Positions 1 to 8,652 of a DNA stretch of 64,000 nucleotides are shown here, piece after piece. Under the pieces are notes generated by a model, which searched no databases, was not told where the DNA came from, and worked only from the letters and a program-made list of their open reading frames with translations. Position numbers and translations under genes: made by a program. Origin of the DNA: CAZNPU01 sp964575335 (lineage in GTDB: Bacteria; Planctomycetota; Phycisphaerae; Phycisphaerales; SM1A02); contig CAZNPU010000010.1 in the NCBI GenBank assembly GCA_964575335.1, positions 39,769-103,768 on the forward strand, given 5' to 3'. The first letter of the stretch is position 1. Every line of letters starts with the position of its first letter.

Positions 1-1
1 C

Positions 2-487
2 TACGCTGCGCTGCATTGGGCGGCAGAGTACGGCAGCGCGCCGGTGATGCGCGACCTGCTGGAAGCCGGCGGCCTGATGCATCAGCGAGCAAGCGGCGGA
101 GTGACGGCTTTGCATCTTGCTGCAGCGAGCAATCACGTCGAAGCGATCGACCTGCTGGCAGGGGCGGGGGCGCTGATTGATCTGGCTGACAGTCAGGGCC
201 AAACTTCACTGATTATCGCTGCGGGCGCAGGTCATGCTGAAGCGGTCCAGCGCCTGCTGCGTGTCGGCGCGAATGTTGCGGCACGCGATATTTTCGAACG
301 AACCGCCCTGCACTGGGCCGCTGCGACCGGCAATGACGAATCAGTCCGCATGCTGATTGAGACTGGCGCAGATATCGATGCATGTGACGCACGAGGCTGG
401 ACCGCACTGGACCTGGCGATCGAGCGAGGCGAGGCGGCGATTATTGAGGCGATCCACGCGCCGATAGCGCCCTCACCGCCACGGTAA
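2..487 (+). CDS. Ankyrin-repeat protein, C-terminal part (5' end outside the window)
   Basis: The frame is open from base 2 and ends at the TAA at 485-487, giving about 161 residues of a longer protein. It consists of consecutive ankyrin repeats of about 33 residues: each has the TALHLAA / TALHWAA / TALDLAI turn-helix signature followed by a helix ending in LL and GAxI or GANV. At least four repeats are visible. Ankyrin repeats are protein-binding scaffolds, and no catalytic domain is seen in this part. The ATG at 44 is internal to a repeat and is not the real start, because the repeat pattern continues upstream to the window edge (YAALHWAAEYG). The partner and cellular location cannot be told from here. 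Confidence 0.85.
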   Translation, partial: YAALHWAAEYGSAPVMRDLLEAGGLMHQRASGGVTALHLAAASNHVEAIDLLAGAGALIDLADSQGQTSLIIAAGAGHAEAVQRLLRVGANVAARDIFERTALHWAAATGNDESVRMLIETGADIDACDARGWTALDLAIERGEAAIIEAIHAPIAPSPPR

Positions 488-689
488 TGTGAAACTGGGT
501 TGGGTCGGGTGCACCCCGGAAATTGACGGGTTGGCTGATCGCTGCATGTGCGATGGAGCGAGGCATTTCAATTTTTGGTTTCCAGCGCAAGAAAAAGCTC
601 CATCGAGCATATCAGGATAACAGACAGAGGCGATCAAGGCAATTTTGCCATACAGGCTCAATTCGCACATTGTGCGGGAGGCAAGATCG

Positions 690-3600
690 ATGATGATGAA
701 CCAGACAGCAGTTTCAGCAGCGGTTGCCGTTTGCGCGCAATGGGCGGCAAATCGTGCAGCGGGCGTGGCGGCGGCGGTCATGATGCTTATTGCGGCAGCC
801 GGTGCGGTTCACGCTGAAACCATTCATGTTCCCAAGGACTATGCCACGATCCAGGCTGCGATTGATGCGGCCATGCCCGGCGATGAAATCGTTATCGCGC
901 CGGGAACCTACAACGAGGCGATTGATCTTCTGGGCAAGCCGATTGCGCTGATCGGCAGCGGCGGTGCGGAACAGACAATCATTGACGGCAGGGGCCTTGA
1001 TTCAACCGTCGTCACGATTGTGAATGTGCCTCAGCCCGGCGCACGACTGGAAGACCTCACCATCACCGGCGTCAACAACACATTAATAATATTTACCGGC
1101 AGCGTTTATGTCTCGAGCAGTGTCGTCAAACTGACGAGGTGTATTGTTCGAGAGAATGTGGCGGCCTATGGAACGGCTGGCATTCGAGTCGGCGCTGGCA
1201 GTGACATTGAAATGCGCTACTGCATTGTGGAGGGGAATACGAGTATAAATGGCTACGGTGGAATGACTTCAAGTAACTCGAACGTGCTGATCGATGCATG
1301 TGAATTTCGAGCGAATGTTGCTTCCATAGAGCACCAGCATAGTGTGGTGTTTCTGGCCGCCTATAACGGTGAATCTGTGTATGTGAATGACACACTTTTT
1401 GAAAGCAATGCTGGCATCACGACGATTGAGGTGTACGGAGGCACTGAATCCAATCCGATTCGCTTTGAAGCGTGCACCATTCGGGGAAATCGAGGGATGC
1501 AAGGCGTCGGCATGTATGTTTCCGGCAACGCATATACCGACATCATTGCCTGTCAATTCGAAGACAATTGGTCTGATAGTGGGCCGCCGGTTTATCAGTC
1601 CGGCGCAGGAATAGCTGTCAGATCGTCCTCTACACCAGGATTGCTGCGGATCGAAGACTGTGAGTTCAGGAACAATCGTGCAGCCAGCGGCGCTGCGGTG
1701 ATTGTCTTTGGAAATATCGTGAAGTTTTCCAACTGTCTCTTTGAAGATAATGTAAGCGACCCTGGCATAGGCGCAGCAATCACTGTTACAGGTTCGAATA
1801 ATGCCTATGCTGCATTCTCACATTGCCGCTTCGAAGGCAATCACTCGCAGCGAGGCGGCGCTGCGGCTGGATATCGCGGCACACTTGAATTTCAGCAGTG
1901 CGAATTCATCGATAATACCGCTGAGTTCAATGGCGGTGCGATATATGGTTATGGCCAATCAAATATCCATGCAGATCAGTGCATTTTCGAGAGCAATCAG
2001 AGTCTGCAGGGCGGTGCGCTTTACTTCACCGACCAGTCATCGGCGACATTGACTGCATGCAGTTTTGTGAACAACGGCGCTGCAGCACAGGGAGGCGCAG
2101 CGTATCACCACAGTGATGCCGGTACGCTGGCGTATGACAATTGCTCATTCATCGACAATGAAGCCGGAAGTGATGGCGGTGCAGTGGCCAGCACGAGCAC
2201 TCAGGCTGCCTTCGAGCATTGCAATTTCAGCGGCAACACAGCAGTCGTCGGCGGTGGGATGGCGAACGGATTCAATGCTGCTGCCACGCTTGTGAATTGC
2301 AAATTCATCGACAATCTGGCTGATCTGGGCGGCGGACTTGCCAACGAGTTCGGCGGCGTGGCGACGCTTGTCGACTGCACGTTCGAGAGCAATGCTGCGA
2401 TTTACGGTGGCGGCATCTACAACGACTTTGCTGACATCGATATTGATCAGTGCGCGTTCCGGTTCAACGTTGCGGATGGAGGCTATGGAAGCGCGATCGG
2501 CAAGCAGTCCGGTACGATATCGATCGGCAATTCGCAATTCTGCGGCAACCTGCCGCCCGGCACGCAAATTACGGGCAGTTATGACGATGTCGGCGGCAAT
2601 ATGCTGATGGGTTATTGCACGCGGCCGCTGGTGATCCATGTTCCGAATGACCTGTCCAGCATTCAGCAGGCTGTGTTGGAGGTTGCTGACGGCGGCGAGG
2701 TCATCGTCGGTCCTGGGGTATATAATGTTCCCATTGCAATCCCCGCACGTGGAATTACGCTGCGCAGCTCACACGGGCCGGCGATGACGGTTCTCAACGG
2801 CGGAGGGTTTGAAGACAGCATCATCACCTGTGCTGAAGCGTCGCGTTCAGACAGGGGTACGCCAGCCGTGACGCGGATCGAGGGATTCACATTCATCAAT
2901 GGCAAAGGCAAGCCAAACCCTTTGGCTACTGATGGAGGAGCGATCTTTGCGCTTTCAGACCTTGAGGTTGCTGATTGCGTCTTTCAATTCAATACAGCGA
3001 CCAGTGAAGGGGGAGCGATCGATTCGCATGCGAACCTCAAGGTCATTAACTGCATGTTTGAACACAATGCAGCATCTCATAGAGGTGGAGCAATCTATTC
3101 GCATGCGAATCTCGAAGTCATCGATTGTGTGCTTGGACACAATACAGCGTCCGGTGAAGGTGGAGCGATCTACTCGCAGGCAAACCTCGAAGTCGTCAAT
3201 TGTGTGTTTGAACGCAACACGGGTGGCTTCGGTGGCGGCGCCATCAGGCTGCATGAAGCAGCGGGTGCGCTTACGGTGAAGGAAACCACTTTTATGCTGA
3301 ACGAAGCGTCTACCGGAGGCGCGATTCACGGCGGCAACAATGATATGGAAATAACCGTGACGGATTGCGTATTCACTGAAAACAGCGCCGCAAACGCTGG
3401 CGCGTTGTACATCTCCGGAGGTACGGTTGAGCGATGTGAATTCATTGCGAACACCACTGAATCTGCAGGCGGAGCTATTCGGGCGACCGTCGGACTGGGG
3501 TCGTTTCTGACGTTGAATGATTGTGTGTTGTCAGGAAATACGGCAGGCGATCGAGGCGGCGCGATCTCCTTCCTGGTTCTTAACCCGCAGGTGAGCGTGA

Positions 3601-4052
3601 ACAACTGTACGTTCAATGAAAATCATGCCGATGAAGGCGGCGCTATATATACAACTTCATTCTACGATGGCGCTGTGACGATCACGGGATCGAAGTTCAA
3701 GAACAACACAGCCGACACGCAGGGCGGAGCGATCTATGTGTATCCCACGGGGAATGAATCAGATGCCGTCGTCGCCGACACGCTGTTCTGCGGCAATTTG
3801 CCGGAACATATCGCTGGCCTGTGGCTCGATAACGGCGGCAATGAATTTCACGATGCCTGCTCGGTGAGTGCGGACATCACCGGCGACGGGTTGGTGAATA
3901 TCGATGATCTGCTTGCGGTGATTGCGAGTTGGGGGCCATGCCCCGCAATGCCTGACGAATGTCCAGCCGACATCGCACCGGTATCAACCAATGGCGATGG
4001 CATGGTGAACGTGGACGACCTGCTTGCGGTCCTCGCCAATTGGGGTGGGTAA
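690..4052 (+). CDS. Large secreted right-handed beta-helix protein with Pmp-like GGAI/FxxN repeats and a dockerin-like tail
   Basis: About 1120 residues. The start was placed at the ATG run at 690 because GGGAGG lies 8-9 bases upstream (676-681); an upstream in-frame ATG at 645 lacks such a site. A signal peptide ends near residue 42 (AVHA). Two homologous halves begin with IHVPKDYATIQAAID (about residue 44) and IHVPNDLSSIQQAV (about 647), each with a GEVIVxPGxY strand typical of extracellular beta-helix proteins. The body is a series of units of about 25 residues of the form CxFxxNxAxxxGGAI, the same two motifs (GGAI and FxxN) that define chlamydial polymorphic membrane proteins. The last 60 residues hold two EF-like loops (TGDGLVNIDDLLAVI and NGDGMVNVDDLLAVL), a dockerin-like tail common in planctomycete secreted proteins. 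A surface or adhesive role is inferred. No catalytic residues are evident. Confidence 0.85.
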   Translation: MMMNQTAVSAAVAVCAQWAANRAAGVAAAVMMLIAAAGAVHAETIHVPKDYATIQAAIDAAMPGDEIVIAPGTYNEAIDLLGKPIALIGSGGAEQTIIDGRGLDSTVVTIVNVPQPGARLEDLTITGVNNTLIIFTGSVYVSSSVVKLTRCIVRENVAAYGTAGIRVGAGSDIEMRYCIVEGNTSINGYGGMTSSNSNVLIDACEFRANVASIEHQHSVVFLAAYNGESVYVNDTLFESNAGITTIEVYGGTESNPIRFEACTIRGNRGMQGVGMYVSGNAYTDIIACQFEDNWSDSGPPVYQSGAGIAVRSSSTPGLLRIEDCEFRNNRAASGAAVIVFGNIVKFSNCLFEDNVSDPGIGAAITVTGSNNAYAAFSHCRFEGNHSQRGGAAAGYRGTLEFQQCEFIDNTAEFNGGAIYGYGQSNIHADQCIFESNQSLQGGALYFTDQSSATLTACSFVNNGAAAQGGAAYHHSDAGTLAYDNCSFIDNEAGSDGGAVASTSTQAAFEHCNFSGNTAVVGGGMANGFNAAATLVNCKFIDNLADLGGGLANEFGGVATLVDCTFESNAAIYGGGIYNDFADIDIDQCAFRFNVADGGYGSAIGKQSGTISIGNSQFCGNLPPGTQITGSYDDVGGNMLMGYCTRPLVIHVPNDLSSIQQAVLEVADGGEVIVGPGVYNVPIAIPARGITLRSSHGPAMTVLNGGGFEDSIITCAEASRSDRGTPAVTRIEGFTFINGKGKPNPLATDGGAIFALSDLEVADCVFQFNTATSEGGAIDSHANLKVINCMFEHNAASHRGGAIYSHANLEVIDCVLGHNTASGEGGAIYSQANLEVVNCVFERNTGGFGGGAIRLHEAAGALTVKETTFMLNEASTGGAIHGGNNDMEITVTDCVFTENSAANAGALYISGGTVERCEFIANTTESAGGAIRATVGLGSFLTLNDCVLSGNTAGDRGGAISFLVLNPQVSVNNCTFNENHADEGGAIYTTSFYDGAVTITGSKFKNNTADTQGGAIYVYPTGNESDAVVADTLFCGNLPEHIAGLWLDNGGNEFHDACSVSADITGDGLVNIDDLLAVIASWGPCPAMPDECPADIAPVSTNGDGMVNVDDLLAVLANWGG
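2955..3254 (+). repeat. Four 75-bp tandem repeats inside the beta-helix gene
   Basis: Four units of 75 bp begin near 2955, 3030, 3105 and 3180. Each encodes a 25-residue turn with a DLEV/NLKV/NLEV strand, a CxFxxN or CxLxxN core and GGAI. The units keep clear nucleotide similarity (for example the repeated TCGCATGCGAA and GGAGCGATC blocks), whereas other turns of the helix are similar only at protein level. This suggests recent expansion. Confidence 0.8.
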
Positions 4053-4080
4053 GGGAAGGCGACTGACGCATGCAGCGATC

Positions 4081-4117
4081 AGCCCCGGGTCAAATGACCC
4101 GGGGCTGTTTGTTTGTA
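4081..4117 (+). terminator. Rho-independent-type terminator after the beta-helix gene
   Basis: Perfect 12-bp stem: AGCCCCGGGTCA at 4081-4092 pairs with TGACCCGGGGCT at 4095-4106 across a 2-base AA loop (effectively 11 bp with a tetraloop). The T-rich tract GTTTGTTTGT follows. It starts 28 bases after the stop codon of the gene ending at 4052. The NIF3 gene converges on it from the other side, so it may serve both. Confidence 0.8.
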
Positions 4118-4159
4118 TGTAGGAGTGTGTCATGCGTCGTGATGATGTGCGACATCGCA

Positions 4160-5278
4160 TCACATCACCTTCAACGGATCGGCATCGCGTTTGGAGATGC
4201 TGATGACAGCGTTCGGGAGCAGTTCGCCTAATCGCTTGCGCAGCACCTTGAGATAGCCGCGTTCAGTATTGGTATGGCCAGCGAGCACGACGGTGCAGCC
4301 GCGTGCCTGTGCGGCCAGCACATCGTGATGGCGCAGTTCGCCGGTGAGGAATAACTGACAGCCCTGTGCAAGTGCGTCGTTGAGCAGTGAGCCGCCTGCT
4401 CCAGCGCACAGGCCGATTTTTTCATACCGCTGCGGCGCTTCGCGTCCGGCAGCCACATACACATAGCGCACGCCGAGCTGCTGCTTGATGCGTTCGATGA
4501 GCGTGCGCAGGCTGACGGGTTGATCGAGCATGACCCGTCGTCCTTCGCCGATGTTGCGAAGCGGCCGCGGCTGCAGTTCATAGATTTCCATGGGCGGCTC
4601 TTCGTAGGGGTGAAACTCGCGCAGCGCCATGATGGCCAGGGCGAGCGCGGATTTCGGGCAGACCATTTCCAGCCGCACTTCGTTCACGCGTTCCAGCGAG
4701 CCGCGTTCGCCGACCACCGGGTCGGTTCCTTCGCCACCGAGGAACGTGCCGGTGCCGGGAATCTCAAACGAACACAGTTGATACGCGCCGATGCGCCCCG
4801 CGCCGGCGGCTGCCAGGCCGTTGCGAATCTGATCGGCTGCATCGGGCGGGCAGAAGGTGACGATTTTGCATTCTTCGGTTTCCGGCAGCGCGCCGTGCGA
4901 CACCAGCGCCCGCACATCACCTTCGCCCAGCCCCTGGGCAAGCCAGTCGTTTATGCCGCCGGGAGCTGCGTCCAGCGCGGTATGAGGGCTGTATACGCCC
5001 AGGCCGGCCCGCGCTGCAGTGAGCACGATGCGCTGTTTGAGCGTGGCATCGGTGAGCGATTTCATCGGTTCGAAGATCGGCGGGTGATACGACACGATCG
5101 CTTCAATACCGTTTTGGATCGCCTCAGCGAGCACGTCTTCGGTCAGATCGATCGTGAGCAGAATCTTGTTGGCGGGCCACTCGGGAGAGCCGATGAGCAG
5201 GCCGACGTTGTCCCATTCCGCAGCGAATTCCAGCGGGGCGATGGTGTGCAGGGCTTCGGTGAGATCGTTGAGATTCAT
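4160..5278 (-). CDS. NIF3 family dinuclear-metal protein (NIF3L1-like)
   Basis: 372 residues from the ATG at 5278. The longer open frame to 5503 adds 75 residues without family similarity. Landmarks are WDNVGLLIG near the N-terminus, SYHPPIFEPMK (metal site region), YSPHTALDAAPGGIND, a central insertion domain of about 100 residues with a HPYEEPPMEIY segment, and the C-terminal LTGELRHHD and GHTNTERGYL metal motifs. The family forms a toroidal hexamer with a dinuclear metal site; its substrate is not settled (often labelled GTP cyclohydrolase I type 2-like). In E. coli YbgI the first site is a His-His pair; here it is Tyr-His, as in eukaryotic NIF3L1, and the C-terminal NTERG...DPLxV also recalls NIF3L1. 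It stands alone and converges with the beta-helix gene. Confidence 0.88.
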   Translation of the reverse strand: MNLNDLTEALHTIAPLEFAAEWDNVGLLIGSPEWPANKILLTIDLTEDVLAEAIQNGIEAIVSYHPPIFEPMKSLTDATLKQRIVLTAARAGLGVYSPHTALDAAPGGINDWLAQGLGEGDVRALVSHGALPETEECKIVTFCPPDAADQIRNGLAAAGAGRIGAYQLCSFEIPGTGTFLGGEGTDPVVGERGSLERVNEVRLEMVCPKSALALAIMALREFHPYEEPPMEIYELQPRPLRNIGEGRRVMLDQPVSLRTLIERIKQQLGVRYVYVAAGREAPQRYEKIGLCAGAGGSLLNDALAQGCQLFLTGELRHHDVLAAQARGCTVVLAGHTNTERGYLKVLRKRLGELLPNAVISISKRDADPLKVM

Positions 5279-5892
5279 GATTAATGGGATGAAGGCGTTG
5301 AAAAAAGATCGTTGAGGGCGACTGCCGCAATGACGTTCAGGCAGCAGGTGCGTTTCGGCCTGCAAGGTGCAGCGCCAATGCTGCGCCATGTCACAAGGCA
5401 TGGTTGAGGCCGGTGCATCCGCCTGCACACTGTAGCGCAAATTGACGAATAATGCGCCGGGACGGGCAGATAGCTGCGAGCAATACCCGCCGCCACGATA
5501 CATGACAGGCCAGCCGCCTCCGCTCCGCCTCTCTCCAGCGCAGCGTAGCGTGACGAAGCAGCCCGGAGCGGCACAAGCCGGCGCGTATTGGCGCGACGGT
5601 ATCGGGCGAGCCGATGCGGTGCATGTTTACGCCTTTACACCGCCAGTGTGATCCTCAGCACAGCCAGCGAAGCGATCGGCCAAGAGTTATTGACAATCGA
5701 CATGCGATGATATGGCTCTTCAGCCGGCCAAGTTGGGGCATCGGTCAGTCAGAATGAATGTAAGCATCCCGTTCGTTGACCTGCAATTATTGTGAATAGA
5801 TCCCGGCTGGACGAAGGAGCACGGCAGAAACCGCCGATAAACCCTGCAGACGGCTGCACCGTTGCGGTACATATTGCTGATGACACCCGCCT
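5279..5892. other. 614-bp gene-free stretch between divergent NIF3 and phoH-like genes
   Basis: Divergent intergenic region. Short open frames exist on both strands (for example 5442-5651 on +), but none has a ribosome binding site, recognisable domain or typical codon pattern. No tRNA or riboswitch was recognised. It presumably holds the promoters of both flanking genes; no clear -35/-10 pair could be chosen. Confidence 0.5.
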
Positions 5893-7401
5893 ATGATTGA
5901 GTGCGATCAATTCCCCAACATGGGCGGAGGATGCACGCCCCGCATGACCGGAGTACCCACCTTGACAAGCACCGCGAGCAACGGCCCCATCACGTCACAC
6001 GCCGCTTCCGGAGCCGAGTCGCGCCTTTCCAGTCCGCGAAAAACATTCGTCCTCGACACCAATGTGCTGCTGCACAACCCTAATGCCATCTACATGTTCC
6101 AGGAACACGAGGTGGTCATTCCCCTTGTGGTGATCGAAGAGCTTGATCGTTTTAAGAAAAACAATGATGACACCGGCCGCAATGCCCGGCAGGTGATTCG
6201 GGAAATCGACAAACTGCGCAACGTCGGCCGGCTGTTCGAGGGCGTGCCGCTGAACGACATGGGCGGCACCCTTCGTGTCGATCGATGCGACCAGTCGCTG
6301 CCGTACATGGACATCGATATAGTCGACAACCGCATTCTAGCGGTGGCGCTGTCGCTGCACAGTCAGGGCAAGAAGACGATCTTCATTTCCAAGGACATCA
6401 ACGCGCGGGTCAAAGGCGATGCGCTGGGCGTGGCGGTGGAGGATTTCGAAGCCGATCGCGTCGATACCGACTGGCTGTACACCGGGCAGGCTGAGGTCGC
6501 TGTGCCGAGTGAATTGATTGATGATCTGTACAACGAGCGGCAGTTGCTGCTGGAGCGTGTGCAGCCGTACATGACAGCGGAGCGTGAAGACGGCGAGAAG
6601 CTGGCCGTTTCGCTTTTTACGAATCAGTTTCTGCTGCTGCGCGACGACTCCGATGAGTCGCACACAGGTCTGGCGCGTGTGCTCGCGGATACGGGGCATC
6701 TGATTCCCGTCGCCGGACCGCGGCGGCCGATCTTCGGCATCATGGCTCGCAACGTGCAGCAGACCATGGCGATGGATTTGCTGCTGGACGATGAGATTCG
6801 TCTGGTGACGCTGCTTGGCACGGCTGGCACGGGGAAAACGCTGCTCGCTCTGGCTGCGGGCATGCACAAGGTGTATAAGGATGAGCGTTACGACAAACTG
6901 CTGGTGGCCCGGCCCATCATGCCGCTGGGGCGCGACATCGGTTACCTGCCCGGCTCAAAAGATGAAAAGCTGGAAATGTGGATGCAGCCGATTTTCGACA
7001 ATCTGGCGTATCTGCTCTCCACACGCGGCAGTCATCTGGATCATGCCGAAAGTCACACGACCGAGCAGCGCATCAAGCAGCTTGTAGCCGGCGGCAAACT
7101 GGTGCTGGAAGCGCTGACCTACATTCGAGGCCGATCCATTCCCCATCAGTTCATGATCGTGGATGAGGTGCAGAACCTGACGCCGCATGAAGTCAAAACC
7201 ATCATCAGCCGCGTCGGCGACGGCACGAAGATCGTGCTCACCGGCGACATCAATCAGATCGACAACCCGTATCTGGACGCGTCATCCAACGGCTTGAGCC
7301 ACGTCATCGAGCGCATGAAGGGGCAGGCCATGGCAGGACACGTGACGTTGACGAAAACCGAACGAAGCAGTCTCGCCAGCCTCGCAGCGGAAATTCTGTA
7401 A
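5893..7401 (+). CDS. PhoH-like ATPase with N-terminal PIN domain (YlaK type)
   Basis: Up to 502 residues. An N-terminal PIN nuclease-like domain begins at TFVLDTNVLLHNP (about residue 51) and includes VVIEELDRFK and acidic positions near DNRILAVAL. A PhoH P-loop ATPase follows, with Walker A GTAGTGKT (about residue 308) and Walker B FMIVDEVQN (about 420), then a sensor-like VLTGDINQID. PIN-PhoH fusions are thought to act as RNA helicase/nuclease proteins linked to RNA turnover. The exact start is uncertain: ATGs at 5893, 5920 and 5944 are all in frame, the last with GGAGG 13 bases upstream. The usual ybeY/corC neighbours of phoH genes lie 23 kb away here (29.1-31.0 kb). Confidence 0.9.
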   Translation: MIECDQFPNMGGGCTPRMTGVPTLTSTASNGPITSHAASGAESRLSSPRKTFVLDTNVLLHNPNAIYMFQEHEVVIPLVVIEELDRFKKNNDDTGRNARQVIREIDKLRNVGRLFEGVPLNDMGGTLRVDRCDQSLPYMDIDIVDNRILAVALSLHSQGKKTIFISKDINARVKGDALGVAVEDFEADRVDTDWLYTGQAEVAVPSELIDDLYNERQLLLERVQPYMTAEREDGEKLAVSLFTNQFLLLRDDSDESHTGLARVLADTGHLIPVAGPRRPIFGIMARNVQQTMAMDLLLDDEIRLVTLLGTAGTGKTLLALAAGMHKVYKDERYDKLLVARPIMPLGRDIGYLPGSKDEKLEMWMQPIFDNLAYLLSTRGSHLDHAESHTTEQRIKQLVAGGKLVLEALTYIRGRSIPHQFMIVDEVQNLTPHEVKTIISRVGDGTKIVLTGDINQIDNPYLDASSNGLSHVIERMKGQAMAGHVTLTKTERSSLASLAAEIL

Positions 7402-7754
7402 CACGTATACCTCAATAGTCGTTGGCTTGAGCCAGCATATTGCATTGCCATGACACCACTCGCTGCGCATGGCAGGCGATAGAGGATGAGTTTTCGTTTG
7501 GTGAATCAGCTGTGGCCGCGCTGATGACGCACAATGCGTTTTTGATCTGGTAAGGGAGCGTCAAGGTAAGGGCTTGCTGAATCGTGATCCGTCACGAAGA
7601 GCCCAGCATGTTGACATTACAGCGGGGGACGAATTGCCGCCAGAAAGGATGTTGCGGCTGAGATTGTCAAGCTATACTGGCGGGCAGCCGATTTTTTGGG
7701 AAGCGATCGGCGTATGAACCCGCAAGTTACCCCAAGCAGGTGGGAGGTCAGCGT
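7402..7754. other. 353-bp gene-free stretch upstream of the Bax-inhibitor-like gene
   Basis: No credible ORF. A TATACT hexamer at 7673-7678 lies about 80 bases upstream of the next start and could be a -10 element, but it has only a poor -35 (ATGTTG-like, 18 bases upstream). Nothing else was recognised. Confidence 0.4.
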
Positions 7755-8585
7755 ATGTGGCAGTCATCAAATCCGGTTCTCGTGAACAACGACGCCTTTG
7801 AACAGTATTACGGCCGGAACGGGATCAACGTGAACGAGCAGGCGAACGTGACCACGCTACAGGGCGTGGTGAACAAAACCGCGATTCTGATCACCGTAGC
7901 GGTGGCAGCAGGCATGCTGGGGTACTGGCTGTTGCGTCAGTTCCCCGCCACGCCGGTGATTCTCATCAGCTGCATCGCCTCGATGGTGGTCTGCTTCGGC
8001 GTCGGGCTGGTGCTGAGTCGTAAGCCGCAGCTTGCGGTGACGCTTGCGCCGGTATACGCCATGGTCGAAGGGGTGTTTCTCGGCGCGCTCAGTTCCGCGC
8101 TGGACCTCTGGCTTGAGGGTTTGAAGATCGCAGCGCTGGGCGGGGTCGCGCTGCAGGCGTTCATCATCACCATCAGCATTGTGCTGGCTATGCTCGCGCT
8201 GTACTCGGCTCGCGTTCTTCAGCCGACGCGGATGTTCGTGTCGATGGTGAAAGTGGCCACACTGGGCATCATGATCACGTATGCGCTGACCTGGGTTGCG
8301 TATCTGCTGTTCAATACCGACTTGCCTTTCATCGGTCTGTCCAGCGCATTTGGCAGCGGATGGACGCCGCTGATCGGTTTGGGCATCAACGTGTTAATCC
8401 TCGGCGTCGCGTCGATGTGGCTGATCATCGATTTCAAGATGATTGAAGACAACATCAGCGCAGCTGCGCCAAAGTACATGGAGTGGTACTGCGGCTTTGC
8501 GCTGCTGGTCACGATCGCGTGGATTTATTACGAAGCGTTGAAGCTTGTATTCCGCCTGGCGATTCTGCTGAGCAATCGCGAATGA
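7755..8585 (+). CDS. Bax inhibitor-1/YccA-like integral membrane protein
   Basis: 276 residues. The start is the ATG at 7755, 7 bases after GGGAGG (7742-7747); the open frame extends 15 bases further upstream. A hydrophilic N-terminus of about 45 residues is followed by seven hydrophobic segments, in the order ILITVAVAAGMLGYWLL, ILISCIASMVVCFGVG, a VTLAPVYAMVEGVFLGALS segment, FIITISIVLAMLALY, MITYALTWVAYLL, LIGLGINVLILGVASMWLIIDF and a final YCGFALLVTIAWIYYEAL. The YAMVEGVFLG and DFKMIEDNI motifs fit the BI-1/YccA (UPF0005/TMBIM) family, whose members act as membrane channel or protease-modulating proteins. It is monocistronic and converges with the ribB-like gene 67 bp downstream. Confidence 0.88.
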   Translation: MWQSSNPVLVNNDAFEQYYGRNGINVNEQANVTTLQGVVNKTAILITVAVAAGMLGYWLLRQFPATPVILISCIASMVVCFGVGLVLSRKPQLAVTLAPVYAMVEGVFLGALSSALDLWLEGLKIAALGGVALQAFIITISIVLAMLALYSARVLQPTRMFVSMVKVATLGIMITYALTWVAYLLFNTDLPFIGLSSAFGSGWTPLIGLGINVLILGVASMWLIIDFKMIEDNISAAAPKYMEWYCGFALLVTIAWIYYEALKLVFRLAILLSNRE

Positions 8586-8652
8586 TGCCTGACGCGCCGG
8601 GGAAGCGTTGGGCGTTCAAGCTTCAACACTACTGTTATTGAAGTTCGGTTTT

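Noticed and set aside
5442..5651. 69-codon plus-strand frame in the NIF3-phoH gap
   Set aside because: No ribosome binding site or recognisable motif, and a Pro/Arg-rich composition typical of random GC-rich frames.
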